From NCBI GenBank assembly GCA_030377945.1, contig JAUCGD010000033.1:1-23922 (forward strand): a stretch of 23,922 nt of DNA, in the 5' to 3' direction. A program made the translations under genes and the position numbers. The number at the start of each line of letters is the position of its first letter. Within the stretch, counting starts at the first letter, position 1. The notes below the pieces were generated by a model. It saw only the letters and a program-made list of their open reading frames with translations. It did no database searches and was not told the origin of the DNA. This document shows, piece by piece, positions 8,357 to 15,976 of this stretch. This DNA is from Desulfobacterales bacterium HSG17. Its GTDB lineage: Bacteria > Desulfobacterota > Desulfobacteria > Desulfobacterales > Desulfococcaceae.

Positions 8357-8753
8357 TTAATATTCCTTTTTTAAAATTTAATTCCTTCTGTCCAGTCTGT
8401 CAGGGAGTCCGGTTCTTTTTACTAAAACAGATTTTTTGATTTGCACCAATTCTAACAAAGTCAGGATTGACAAGCCATCAAAATTTTGGTGCATTTCAAT
8501 TATCTATGATTTTAGCAAACCACCGGATTTCCTGTCTGTTTTTATACAGACAGGTTCCAGCCTGATAATTAAGATACCACATACAAAAGCAGGTTTCCAT
8601 TGCTTTCTGATATTGGTTAATAATTAAATTAATAAATTTATTTTTCATTTTTCACAGAATCAATTATTATTGCTTTTATGCCTGCTTGCTGTATTAATCT
8701 TGAAAAGGAATAAATCAAAATCTGTAACCAGAGTTAAGAAAGAACCTATATTC
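8357..8753. other. Gene-free stretch with two small inverted repeats
   Basis: No convincing gene lies in these 397 bases. A perfect 9-bp stem with a 6-base loop occurs at 8531-8554 (CCTGTCTGT/ACAGACAGG). TGCACCAA at 8442-8449 is repeated inverted at 8486-8493. Neither has a terminator-like T-run directly after it. The left end must hold the promoter of the methyltransferase-family gene. The right part is AT-rich and leads into a pseudogene. Confidence 0.6.
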
Positions 8754-9504
8754 ATGAGAATTATAACTATAATAAGACCTGGAAAACACATTGCTGCTTT
8801 TAGTTTTATTGCTTTACTGGTTTTTATTCTACTTTCAGGAATCAATTCCAATGCTTTTGCAGACCATTCGAACAAGTTTAAATTTCATCATCCCAGCCGT
8901 ATTGGAAATGTTATTACCGGTGCTGTCTATGACCCCCATGAAGATAATTTTATAAGATATAACGCAGATACTGATAATGAGTTTTCAATCCGTTCCAATG
9001 ATGTCAATACTATTATCGAAGATCGGTCTGAAAATATATGGGTATTCTGCACAAGCGGTGAAATAGAAAAATTTGACCCAAAATCTAAGGCTTTATTCAT
9101 TACCGTCATGAAACAAAAAATCCGTAAAGCTTAAGCAGCAATGTGGTTTTTCCCATTATTGAAGACCATGATAAAACTATTTGGATTGCAACAGGAAACG
9201 GGGGACTTAACAGGTTTAACAGGGAATCTGAAACTTTTACAGCATATAAGCCCATTGCCGGAGACCCGGATTCCCTTAAACATCTTACTGTTTTAGGGCT
9301 GCATGAAGACAGTCTGGGAAATTTCTGGGTTGCCACGACCAATCTGACCGACACTGATGGGGCTTGTTTCAGGATAAAAAACATATGCTCTGGATGGCAA
9401 CAGAGGGAGCAGGACTTGCGCGCCTGGACACTGAAAAAAAAGAATACGTGTTTTACAGACATCAGCCGGACAACAGCCAGTCCATTAGACATTATTGGAA
9501 ATAA
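8754..9504 (+). pseudogene. Broken two-component 'Reg_prop' propeller sensor remnant
   Basis: The fragment begins with a signal peptide (MRIITIIRPG, hydrophobic core, AFA cleavage-like site) and then shows pieces of the beta-propeller blades typical of hybrid two-component sensors: NTIIEDRSENIWV, FPIIEDHDKTIWIAT with GGLNRFN, and LGLHEDSLGNFWVAT. The reading frame shifts between 9090 and 9098, where the continuation is HYRHETKNP. A stop codon (TAA 9125-9127) then interrupts that frame. A second shift near 9375-9388 leads to LWMATEGAGLARLD in the third frame, ending at 9502-9504. The expected first blade is also shortened. Intact proteins of this type exceed 1000 residues and carry kinase domains, none of which are present. 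So this is a decayed 5' fragment, and its right end coincides with an inverted-repeat element. Confidence 0.8.
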
Positions 9505-9616
9505 AATAATGTTCGTTGTGAGCGCTTTAGTGCTCAAAAAAGTCTTGCAAAATTAAGTTGTTAATTTATTTAACCGCTAAAGAGGTTACTACAAACCTTA
9601 TTTCCAATAATGTCTA
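9486..9616. mobile_element. 131-bp element with perfect 19-bp terminal inverted repeats (MITE-like)
   Basis: The arm 9486-9504 (T followed by AGACATTATTGGAAATAA) is the exact reverse complement of 9598-9616. The 93-base interior has no gene. The size and perfect termini fit a miniature inverted-repeat element or the ends of a deleted transposon. I see no clear target-site duplication next to either arm. The left arm forms the last codons of the pseudogene frame. Confidence 0.5.
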
Positions 9617-9644
9617 TATCTATCCTGACCATCCTTCACAAATC

Positions 9645-9656
9645 CAGGATATCCTG
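9645..9656. repeat. 12-bp perfect palindrome after hemL
   Basis: CAGGATATCCTG is a perfect palindrome lying 11 bases beyond the hemL stop, in the sequence AATC-CAGGATATCCTG-ATT. It may be part of a dispersed repeat family or a weak transcript end. Only one copy is in the window. Confidence 0.35.
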
Positions 9657-9666
9657 ATTCAAATTA

Positions 9667-10980
9667 TTAACAGGCACAACCACACTTAAACTCATCTTTT
9701 AAACATTTCATCACTTCTGCGGCTGCCCTGACTGTTTCATCTATATCTTCATTTGTATGGGCTGCTGAAACAAACCCTGCTTCAAATTGAGATGGAGCCA
9801 GGTAAATGCCTTTTTCCCTCATCCCTTTATAATATGCTGTAAACATTTCCAGATTTGATGTTTTTGCATCATCAAAGTTTTTCATTTCTTTGTCTGTAAA
9901 AAACATACCCAGCATTGAACCCACGCGGGTAAAAAAAGCAGGAACTCCTGCCACAACTGCCGCACCCTGAAGGCCGATGGCAAGGCGCATTGCTTTTTCT
10001 TCAAGATTTTCATAAAACCCGGGTTCTTTTAATAATTTCAATGTGGCAACACCTGCTGCCATTGCCAGGGGATTTCCTGAAAGGGTTCCTGCCTGGTATA
10101 CAGGTCCCTGGGGAGCAATTTTTTCCATTATATCCCGTCTGCCGCCGTAAGCACCGACCGGAAGACCGCCGCCTATGATCTTTGCAAGGCAGGTCAGATC
10201 AGGGGTGATATTATACAATGCCTGGGCACCTCCATGTGCAACCCTGAAACCTGTCATAACCTCATCAAATATGAGCAAGGCTCCGTGTTTCTGGGTTTCT
10301 TCTTGCAGAGCTTCAAGAAATCCGGGAACAGGGGGGACACATCCCATATTTCCGGCCACAGGTTCTACAATAATGCAGGCTATTTCATCTCCTTTTTTAT
10401 TCATAAGGGATTTCACAGCTTCAATATCATTGTAAGGCAGGGAAAGTGTATGATCTACAAAGGACTGTGGAACCCCAGGGCTGCCAGGAATACCCAGAGT
10501 AGCAACACCTGAGCCTGCTTCCACCAGGAGTGTATCTGCATGACCGTGATAACATCCGTCAAATTTGATTATGGTATCCCGGCCTGTGAATCCCCTGGCA
10601 AGGCGGATGGCGCTCATTGTGGCTTCTGTACCGGAGTTGACCATCCGCACCACCTCAATGGAGGGAACAGCTTCAACGAGCATTTCCGCAAGGCGTATTT
10701 CCATAACAGTAGGCGCTCCAAAGCTTGTTCCCTGGGTCAGTGCAAACTCAAGGAGTTTTATTACATCAGGATGCCTGTGGCCCAGTATCATAGGCCCCCA
10801 TGAGCCAACATAGTCAATATAAATATTGCCGTCAGCATCAACAATTTTGCTTCCCTGTGCATGGTCTATAAAAAGGGGGGTGCTTCCTACGGATTTACAT
10901 GCACGGACAGGGCTGTTAACACCTCCTGGAATAATCTGCTGGGCTTCTTTAAATAATTTTTGCGAATTTTCTATTTTCAT
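9667..10980 (-). CDS. hemL: Glutamate-1-semialdehyde 2,1-aminomutase
   Basis: This PLP enzyme converts glutamate-1-semialdehyde to 5-aminolevulinate, the committed precursor of haem, sirohaem and cobalamin by the C5 pathway. Its 437 residues are the normal family length. Visible signatures are [12 protein letters not shown] at the N-terminus, [16 protein letters not shown] (phosphate-binding), [16 protein letters not shown] with D239, and the PLP lysine K267 in [30 protein letters not shown] follows as expected. The start has AGGAAA upstream. An unusual feature is the cysteine-rich end (KCGCAC). A small membrane protein gene lies 81 bases upstream on the same strand and may share the transcript. 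Confidence 0.97.
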   Translation of the reverse strand: MKIENSQKLFKEAQQIIPGGVNSPVRACKSVGSTPLFIDHAQGSKIVDADGNIYIDYVGSWGPMILGHRHPDVIKLLEFALTQGTSFGAPTVMEIRLAEMLVEAVPSIEVVRMVNSGTEATMSAIRLARGFTGRDTIIKFDGCYHGHADTLLVEAGSGVATLGIPGSPGVPQSFVDHTLSLPYNDIEAVKSLMNKKGDEIACIIVEPVAGNMGCVPPVPGFLEALQEETQKHGALLIFDEVMTGFRVAHGGAQALYNITPDLTCLAKIIGGGLPVGAYGGRRDIMEKIAPQGPVYQAGTLSGNPLAMAAGVATLKLLKEPGFYENLEEKAMRLAIGLQGAAVVAGVPAFFTRVGSMLGMFFTDKEMKNFDDAKTSNLEMFTAYYKGMREKGIYLAPSQFEAGFVSAAHTNEDIDETVRAAAEVMKCLKDEFKCGCAC

Positions 10981-11061
10981 TAATTGTTTTCCTTTCTTTA
11001 ACCAAAATTATAATCATCTTTTTAAAATTAAATTTTTAAAATACAATTGACAAGCAATATT

Positions 11062-11334
11062 TCAATCTCCTTTATTTTGAATCTTTCTTTGCTGAATATA
11101 TCTTTTTAACAGCCTGACTGTAATGGACATTATTGTTAACCCGCTCATTACCATTAAAAGAACCGGAACCCATATATGTTTATAATATTCATGATATCCA
11201 CGGGCAACAGAAATGCCGATTATTCCAAACAGGAAAATAAAATATAAAAACATCAAAGTAATAAGGCAGGCTGTTTCAGAATCATACCAGGGAATAACAT
11301 ATTTTCTAAATACCGGGCTGTCTTCTATCTTCAT
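11062..11334 (-). CDS. Small two-helix membrane protein of unknown function
   Basis: The protein has 90 residues with two clear hydrophobic helices (about 22-42 and 54-75), a short loop between them (RGYHEYYKHIW) and a basic C-terminal tail (RLLKRYIQQRKIQ). The ATG at 11332-11334 has AAGGAT upstream at reasonable spacing. I recognise no family. It is probably transcribed with hemL, which lies 81 bases downstream on the same strand. Its role is unknown; a membrane partner of a neighbouring pathway is only a guess. Confidence 0.65.
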   Translation of the reverse strand: MKIEDSPVFRKYVIPWYDSETACLITLMFLYFIFLFGIIGISVARGYHEYYKHIWVPVLLMVMSGLTIMSITVRLLKRYIQQRKIQNKGD

Positions 11335-11656
11335 AATAAATATCCTTGTTTATCTTTTATAATTTAATTTTCATACGTGAATAAAAAAGATTTTGCAATA
11401 GATCTGCATACCTTGCAGTTTTGATTTCAGGATAATAAATTTTCAAAAAAAATATTCCCTTTACTTATTCGTTTTTCTTTGTAATACTTTCTGCCAGCTC
11501 CTCCTGCAAACCCCATATATTGATGTTTTATATTGACACACTACAACATGTTGCGGTATTAGCTTTCCCTGTTCATAATACTTAATATCATTTCAGGATC
11601 GGTCAGCCGTTCCGGATTTTTGTGATTTTTCCTAAATTTATTATATTACCAATGAG
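11335..11656. other. Divergent intergenic region between the hemL unit and nrdD
   Basis: These 322 AT-rich bases separate two divergent transcripts and contain no gene. The plus-strand side holds a candidate promoter and palindrome (separate entry). The minus-strand side has only weak AT-rich -10-like sequences. I see no tRNA, riboswitch or strong terminator. Confidence 0.6.
11533..11562 (+). promoter_or_regulatory. Candidate nrdD promoter with embedded palindrome
   Basis: TTGACA at 11533-11538 is followed after 18 bases by TATTAG at 11557-11562, a plausible sigma-70 promoter. The perfect 10-bp palindrome CAACATGTTG (11544-11553) lies in the spacer, where a bound repressor would block RNA polymerase. 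It does not match the NrdR consensus well, so the regulator is unknown. Confidence 0.45.
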
Positions 11657-11665
11657 GTGGAACCA

Positions 11666-13759
11666 GTGTTTGAAAACATAAAAAAACGTGACGGAAGAGT
11701 TGTGGAGTTTGACTCCGCAAAAATAACAGCAGCAATAAACAAGTCAGGTAAAGCAACCGGAGAGTTTGCAGAAAGGGAAGCCAAAAAACTGACCCTCAAA
11801 GTTTTAACCCTGCTCCATGAAATGCGCCTTGGGCCGGTTCCTGAAGTTGAAGAGCTGCAAGATATTGTGGAAAGAATCCTTCTTGACTCCCCTTACTACA
11901 AATCAGCCAAATCATATATTCTATACAGGGAGCAGCACAACCAGATCAGAAATATCATGACAAAAGCCAATGTTGATCTGGTAGAGCACTATATAAAGAA
12001 GCTGGACTGGAAGATAAAGGAAAACAGCAATATGTGCTATTCTCTCCAGGGCCTGAACAATTACATATCTTCCGATGTTACATCCGAATACTGGTTAAAC
12101 CGTATTTATCCCCCTGAAATAAGGGATGCTCATAAAAGCGGGGATATTCATGTTCATGATTTAAGCCTTCTTTCAGTTTATTGCGTGGGATGGGATTTAA
12201 AAGACCTTTTAATCCAAGGATTTAAAGGTGTTGAAGGAAAGGTGGAAAGCGCTCCTCCCAGACATCTGCGTTCTGCTCTTGGGCAGATTGTTAATTTCTT
12301 TTACACCTTGCAGGGTGAGGCTGCCGGTGCACAGGCTATTTCCAATTTTGATACCCTGCTTGCTCCTTTTGTGCGCCATGATGAGCTTGATTATAAAGAA
12401 GTTAAGCAGGCTATCCAGGAATTTGTATTTAATATAAATATTCCCACAAGGGTAGGCTTCCAGACTCCTTTTACAAATATCACAATGGATCTTTATGTTC
12501 CTTCAATTTTAAAAGATCATCCTGTTATCATCGGGGGCAAGGAGTGTGAACAGACATATTCCGAGTTTCAGGCTGAAATGGATATGATTAACATGGCCTT
12601 TGCCGAAATCATGATGGAAGGTGATGCCAAAGGCAGGGTTTTTACATTCCCCATTCCAACCTATAATATTACAGCAGATTTTGACTGGGATAACCCAAAC
12701 CTGGAAATGATATGGAAAATGACCGGGAAATACGGAATCCCGTATTTTTCCAATTTTGTTAATTCAAACATGTCTCCTGAAGATGCACGTTCCATGTGCT
12801 GCCGTCTCCGTCTGGACAACCGTGAATTATTGCAAAGAGGCGGTGGGCTTTTTGGTGCAAACCCTCTTACTGGTTCCATTGGAGTTGTTACAATCAATCT
12901 TCCCCGTATAGGATACACATCCGAGACAGAAGATGAATTTTTTAAACAGCTGGAAGAAATGATAATACTGTCCAAAGAAAGCCTGATTATCAAACGCAAA
13001 ATCCTTGAAAATTTTACTGAAAAAGATCTTTATCCTTATTCCAAGTTTTATCTCAGGGAGGTTAAAAACGGGTCAGGACTTTATTGGAAAAATCATTTTT
13101 CCACATTTGGAATTATTGGAATGAATGAAGCATGTCTCAATTTTATAGGTCAAGGAATCACAACAGCAGAAGGTCAGGCTTTTTCACTCAAGGTTATGGA
13201 TTTCATAAGGGAACTCATAGCCCAGATGCAGGAAGAAACCGGGGACCTGTTTAACCTGGAAGCAACACCGGCAGAAGGCACAACCTATCGTCTGGCAATG
13301 CTGGACAGAAAACGATATCCTGATATTCAATGTGCTGATAATACTGAATGTGTTAACAATGAAGACCCGTATTATACAAATTCAACCCAGCTTCCTGTTA
13401 ATTTTACAGATGATATTTTTGAAACCCTTACACTTCAGGATGAACTGCAAACCAAATATACAGGGGGAACAGTTCTTCATATTTACCTGGGTGAACTGGT
13501 AGGAGATATTGAAACAGTCAAGAGTGTGATAAGAAAAATATCACAGGGATATAAGCTTCCTTATTTTACCCTGACACCAACATTCAGTGTCTGCCCTTCA
13601 CACGGCTATATTAACGGAGAACAGGAATTATGCCCCACATGCGGGCAGGAAACCGAGATATATTCACGGGTTGTGGGATATTTAAGACCTGTTAAACAAT
13701 GGAATAACGGCAAGCAGTCGGAATTTATAAAAAGAAAAACATTTAAAGTTGCATCATAA
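11666..13759 (+). CDS. nrdD: Anaerobic (class III) ribonucleoside-triphosphate reductase
   Basis: NrdD is the oxygen-sensitive glycyl-radical enzyme that makes deoxyribonucleotides for DNA synthesis without oxygen. The N-terminal ATP-cone (KKRDGRVVEFDSAKI through ILYREQH, about residues 4-90) is the allosteric domain. The middle is the ten-stranded barrel, and the C-terminus carries the zinc site (CPSHGY...CPTCG) and the radical loop RVVGY with glycine about residue 671. The start chosen is GTG 11666, because GAGGTGG at 11654-11660 sits five bases before it. A GTG at 11657 in the same frame would lie inside that ribosome site. About 697 residues is normal for the family. The activase gene nrdG follows after 12 bases, forming an operon. 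Confidence 0.97.
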   Translation: MFENIKKRDGRVVEFDSAKITAAINKSGKATGEFAEREAKKLTLKVLTLLHEMRLGPVPEVEELQDIVERILLDSPYYKSAKSYILYREQHNQIRNIMTKANVDLVEHYIKKLDWKIKENSNMCYSLQGLNNYISSDVTSEYWLNRIYPPEIRDAHKSGDIHVHDLSLLSVYCVGWDLKDLLIQGFKGVEGKVESAPPRHLRSALGQIVNFFYTLQGEAAGAQAISNFDTLLAPFVRHDELDYKEVKQAIQEFVFNINIPTRVGFQTPFTNITMDLYVPSILKDHPVIIGGKECEQTYSEFQAEMDMINMAFAEIMMEGDAKGRVFTFPIPTYNITADFDWDNPNLEMIWKMTGKYGIPYFSNFVNSNMSPEDARSMCCRLRLDNRELLQRGGGLFGANPLTGSIGVVTINLPRIGYTSETEDEFFKQLEEMIILSKESLIIKRKILENFTEKDLYPYSKFYLREVKNGSGLYWKNHFSTFGIIGMNEACLNFIGQGITTAEGQAFSLKVMDFIRELIAQMQEETGDLFNLEATPAEGTTYRLAMLDRKRYPDIQCADNTECVNNEDPYYTNSTQLPVNFTDDIFETLTLQDELQTKYTGGTVLHIYLGELVGDIETVKSVIRKISQGYKLPYFTLTPTFSVCPSHGYINGEQELCPTCGQETEIYSRVVGYLRPVKQWNNGKQSEFIKRKTFKVAS

Positions 13760-13771
13760 AGGATATAAAAT

Positions 13772-14470
13772 ATGTTTTTCGGAGGCTTGCAAAAAAATTC
13801 ATATATAGATTTTCCCGGAAAGTTAAGCTGTGTATTGTTTCTTTCAGGATGTAATTTTGATTGTCCTTATTGTCATAATCCAAGTCTGACAGGAGGATGT
13901 TCAGACTGCCCTCATTTTATAAAAGAAAACAATGTTTATGATTTTCTGGAACAAAGACGGGGATTTTTGGACGGGGTGGTTATTTCCGGGGGTGAACCGA
14001 CCCTGCAAAAGGATTTAATTGCCCTGTGCCAGAAGGTTAAAAATATGGGTTATCCTGTAAAGCTGGATACCAACGGAAGCCGTCCCCATGTAATTGAAGA
14101 TCTTATAAAACAGGGGCTTGTGGATTACCTGGCAATGGATATAAAAACCGATCCCATGAATTATTCACCTTATATTAAAAAGAACTGCAATCCTGAAACC
14201 ATTTTTTCAAGCATCAGGTTAATAATGGAATCAGGCCTGCCCTATGAATTTAAAACAACCTGTATAAAACCCCTGGTTGATGAAACCATAGTGGAAAATA
14301 TCTGCCATCTTATCCAGGGAGCTGAGTTATACGCCTTGCAGCAGTTCAGGGATAAAGAAGTGCTTCATCCTGAATTTTTTAACGGCAAGGAATGCTGCTT
14401 TTCAGATGAAGATCTCCTGGAATTTAAGTTAATTGCATCTCCCTGGGTTAAGAAGTGTATTGTGAGATAA
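13772..14470 (+). CDS. nrdG: Anaerobic ribonucleotide reductase activating protein (radical SAM)
   Basis: This radical S-adenosylmethionine enzyme generates the glycyl radical on NrdD. The [4Fe-4S] cluster motif C-x3-C-x2-C is at C27, C31 and C34 (SGCNFDCPYCHNP). The glycine-rich SAM-contacting ISGGEPTLQ (about 71-79) and LDTNG (about 96-100) follow. At 232 residues it is of the longer type related to pyruvate formate-lyase activases. A second cysteine pair, CSDCPHF, lies just after the cluster motif. AAAGGA precedes the ATG. It is the last gene of the nrdDG unit. Confidence 0.95.
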   Translation: MFFGGLQKNSYIDFPGKLSCVLFLSGCNFDCPYCHNPSLTGGCSDCPHFIKENNVYDFLEQRRGFLDGVVISGGEPTLQKDLIALCQKVKNMGYPVKLDTNGSRPHVIEDLIKQGLVDYLAMDIKTDPMNYSPYIKKNCNPETIFSSIRLIMESGLPYEFKTTCIKPLVDETIVENICHLIQGAELYALQQFRDKEVLHPEFFNGKECCFSDEDLLEFKLIASPWVKKCIVR

Positions 14471-14547
14471 TCTTTCAAGGTTTAATAAGTTTCTCGATAG
14501 TCGCAAGTTCTAAAAATAGACATTTTTCTTTTTGAAATAATGTTGTA

Positions 14548-14788
14548 TCATAACCTCCAAATAATTCAATTGAAAGGAGGTTATGAAGTTTACATATCTA
14601 CTGCCTGTCTCAAGGCGCTAAACGAAACCTCTCAGAGTGAATTTGATGTGCTCGGAGTCTATTTCGGATTCGACAGATCGAAGGCATGTACAACTCGGCT
14701 ATCAAGTTTTGAGCTTGATATTGACTGGCATGCTGCCCTCCTTTGTTTTTACACAGAGATGAATAGACTGCTGATTTATCAGCAGTCT
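14548..14788 (+). ncRNA. Candidate structured RNA with alternative stems
   Basis: Several stems lie in one gene-poor stretch. 14548-14558 pairs with 14576-14586 (11 bp around CATAACCTCC/GGAGGTTATG). The same GGAGG, as AAAGGAGG 14573-14580, can instead pair with CCTCCTTT 14737-14744, closing a 172-base domain. Inside are TATCAAG/CTTGATA and GCC/GGC stems. It ends with a perfect 11-bp hairpin at 14765-14788 (AGACTGCTGAT/ATCAGCAGTCT). The mutually exclusive pairing of the GGAGG resembles a switch. No known RNA family is recognised, and the strand is inferred from the neighbours. Confidence 0.3.
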
Positions 14789-14926
14789 ATCATTTCATAT
14801 TATTATAAACTACTCAAATATTATTATAATGCCGTGCTTGTGCTTCCTGTTGATGGATGATATAAAATGTTGTTGTGCCTGTACTCAGGCAGTCCTTTAA
14901 CACATAATATTTAAAAAGAGAGAAAT

Positions 14927-14983
14927 ATGATAAACAGAAAATTCTTACCGCAGCATTGTGTAAAGACTATTTTTCAAGGTTAA
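14927..14983 (+). CDS. Possible 18-residue leader peptide before the K+ channel gene
   Basis: ATG 14927 is preceded by AAAGAGAGA and opens an 18-codon frame (MINRKFLPQHCVKTIFQG) whose TAA ends three bases before the channel's ATG. The spacing would allow translational coupling, and the downstream gene's own ribosome site (AAGG) lies inside the leader's last codons. It could equally be chance. Confidence 0.25.
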   Translation: MINRKFLPQHCVKTIFQG

Positions 14984-14986
14984 AAT

Positions 14987-15976
14987 ATGGATTTTAAAAG
15001 ATTGCAAACATCTTTTATTGTACTGGCAGCTATTCTTACCTTTGGCACAATGGGATATATTTATATTGAACATATGTCTTTGTTTGATGCTCTTTACATG
15101 ACTATAATTACCATAAGCTCTGTGGGTTTTTCGGAAATTCATCCTTTATCTCCCAGTGGCCGTGCTTTGACAATGCTAATTATTTGTGCCAGTATTTCCA
15201 TAGGCGGTTATTCCCTGGCTGTTATTGTACGGGGATTTATCGAAGGCGAACTGCAAAAAACTTTTGAGAAAAAAAAGATGGAAAAACAAATTCAGAAATT
15301 AAAAAATCATTTTATTATCTGCGGTTTTGGACGCATCGGCAGGATTATCTGCAAGGAACTGAAAGAAGATGATATAGATTTTGTTGTTATTGAGCAGGAT
15401 GCATCTGCAATAGAACAGGTTGAAAAATTAAAATACCTGTATCTTCAAATGGATGCAACCACAGAAGAAGCTCTGACAAAAGCAGGTATAATGAATGCAA
15501 AAGGGCTGGTTACAGCTGTACGCTCTGATGCCAATAATGTTTTTATTACCCTTACTGCAAAAGGTATCCACCCTGATATTTATGTATTATCCAGAACATC
15601 GGATATTAAAAATGAGGACAAACTTAAGCGGGCTGGGGCAAACCGTGTGGTATCTCCTTATTTTATCGGGGGAAGGCGTATGGCCCAGGAATTGAAACGG
15701 CCTGCAGTTGTTGATTTTATTGACATAGCTACCAGGGGGAATAAACTCGGTCTTATAATGGAGGAGGCAACCATAAAGCCGGGTTCTAATCTTATTGGAA
15801 AAAATCTTATTGAAAGCCATCTGAGAAAGGATTTTGGAGTGATTATAGTGGGCATAAAAAAAACTTCAGGTGAAATGGTTTTTAATCCCATGCCCTATGA
15901 AACCCTTGATGCAGGTGATATTCTTGTGGTGCTTGGTAAAAATGAAGATGTTATCAGGATGTATGATGTACTTTAA
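14987..15976 (+). CDS. Two-helix potassium channel with TrkA (RCK) domain
   Basis: This is an MthK-like potassium channel of 329 residues. Helix 1 (about 8-27), a pore loop and helix 2 (about 58-80) form an Ion_trans_2 pore. The cytoplasmic part is a TrkA_N Rossmann domain with the nucleotide motif GFGRIG (113-118) and then TrkA_C (about 245-329). The selectivity filter reads S45-V-G-F-S-E50 rather than T-V-G-Y-G-D, with the second glycine replaced by serine. I recall such GFSE/GYSE variants in related channels, so this is probably functional with altered selectivity or ligand. The stop codon overlaps that of the convergent tgpA gene (shared TTAA). The ligand of the RCK domain cannot be told. 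Confidence 0.9.
   Translation: MDFKRLQTSFIVLAAILTFGTMGYIYIEHMSLFDALYMTIITISSVGFSEIHPLSPSGRALTMLIICASISIGGYSLAVIVRGFIEGELQKTFEKKKMEKQIQKLKNHFIICGFGRIGRIICKELKEDDIDFVVIEQDASAIEQVEKLKYLYLQMDATTEEALTKAGIMNAKGLVTAVRSDANNVFITLTAKGIHPDIYVLSRTSDIKNEDKLKRAGANRVVSPYFIGGRRMAQELKRPAVVDFIDIATRGNKLGLIMEEATIKPGSNLIGKNLIESHLRKDFGVIIVGIKKTSGEMVFNPMPYETLDAGDILVVLGKNEDVIRMYDVL

Larger units (their letters stand above)
14471..14986. other. Gene-poor 516-base interval between nrdG and the K+ channel gene
   Basis: Apart from the stems listed separately, this stretch holds a 12-bp direct repeat (ATATTATTATAA at 14797-14808 and 14818-14829) and a small hairpin GCCTG/CAGGC at 14877-14890. A reading frame spanning 14540-14860 exists but resembles no protein I know and runs through the strong RNA stems. 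I therefore treat it as non-coding. The promoter of the channel gene should lie in the right part. Confidence 0.5.

Noticed and set aside
8436..8627. 63-codon frame in the gap before the pseudogene
   Set aside because: It runs through two inverted repeats, has no ribosome site and no recognisable domain.
8670..8753. Upstream extension of the propeller-sensor fragment to an ATG at 8670
   Set aside because: The signal peptide begins at ATG 8754. The extension adds a lysine-rich stretch before it, which does not fit a secreted sensor.
9486..9616. Target-site duplication next to the 19-bp inverted repeats
   Set aside because: The bases directly outside the two arms do not form a convincing direct repeat.
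11533..11562. NrdR box upstream of nrdD
   Set aside because: The palindrome CAACATGTTG and its flanks do not fit the ACAC...GTGT consensus, and no paired second box is visible.
14540..14860. 106-codon open frame between nrdG and the channel gene
   Set aside because: It crosses the strongest RNA stems and an AT-rich tail with odd runs of Tyr, Ile and Leu. It has no clear ribosome site and resembles no known protein.
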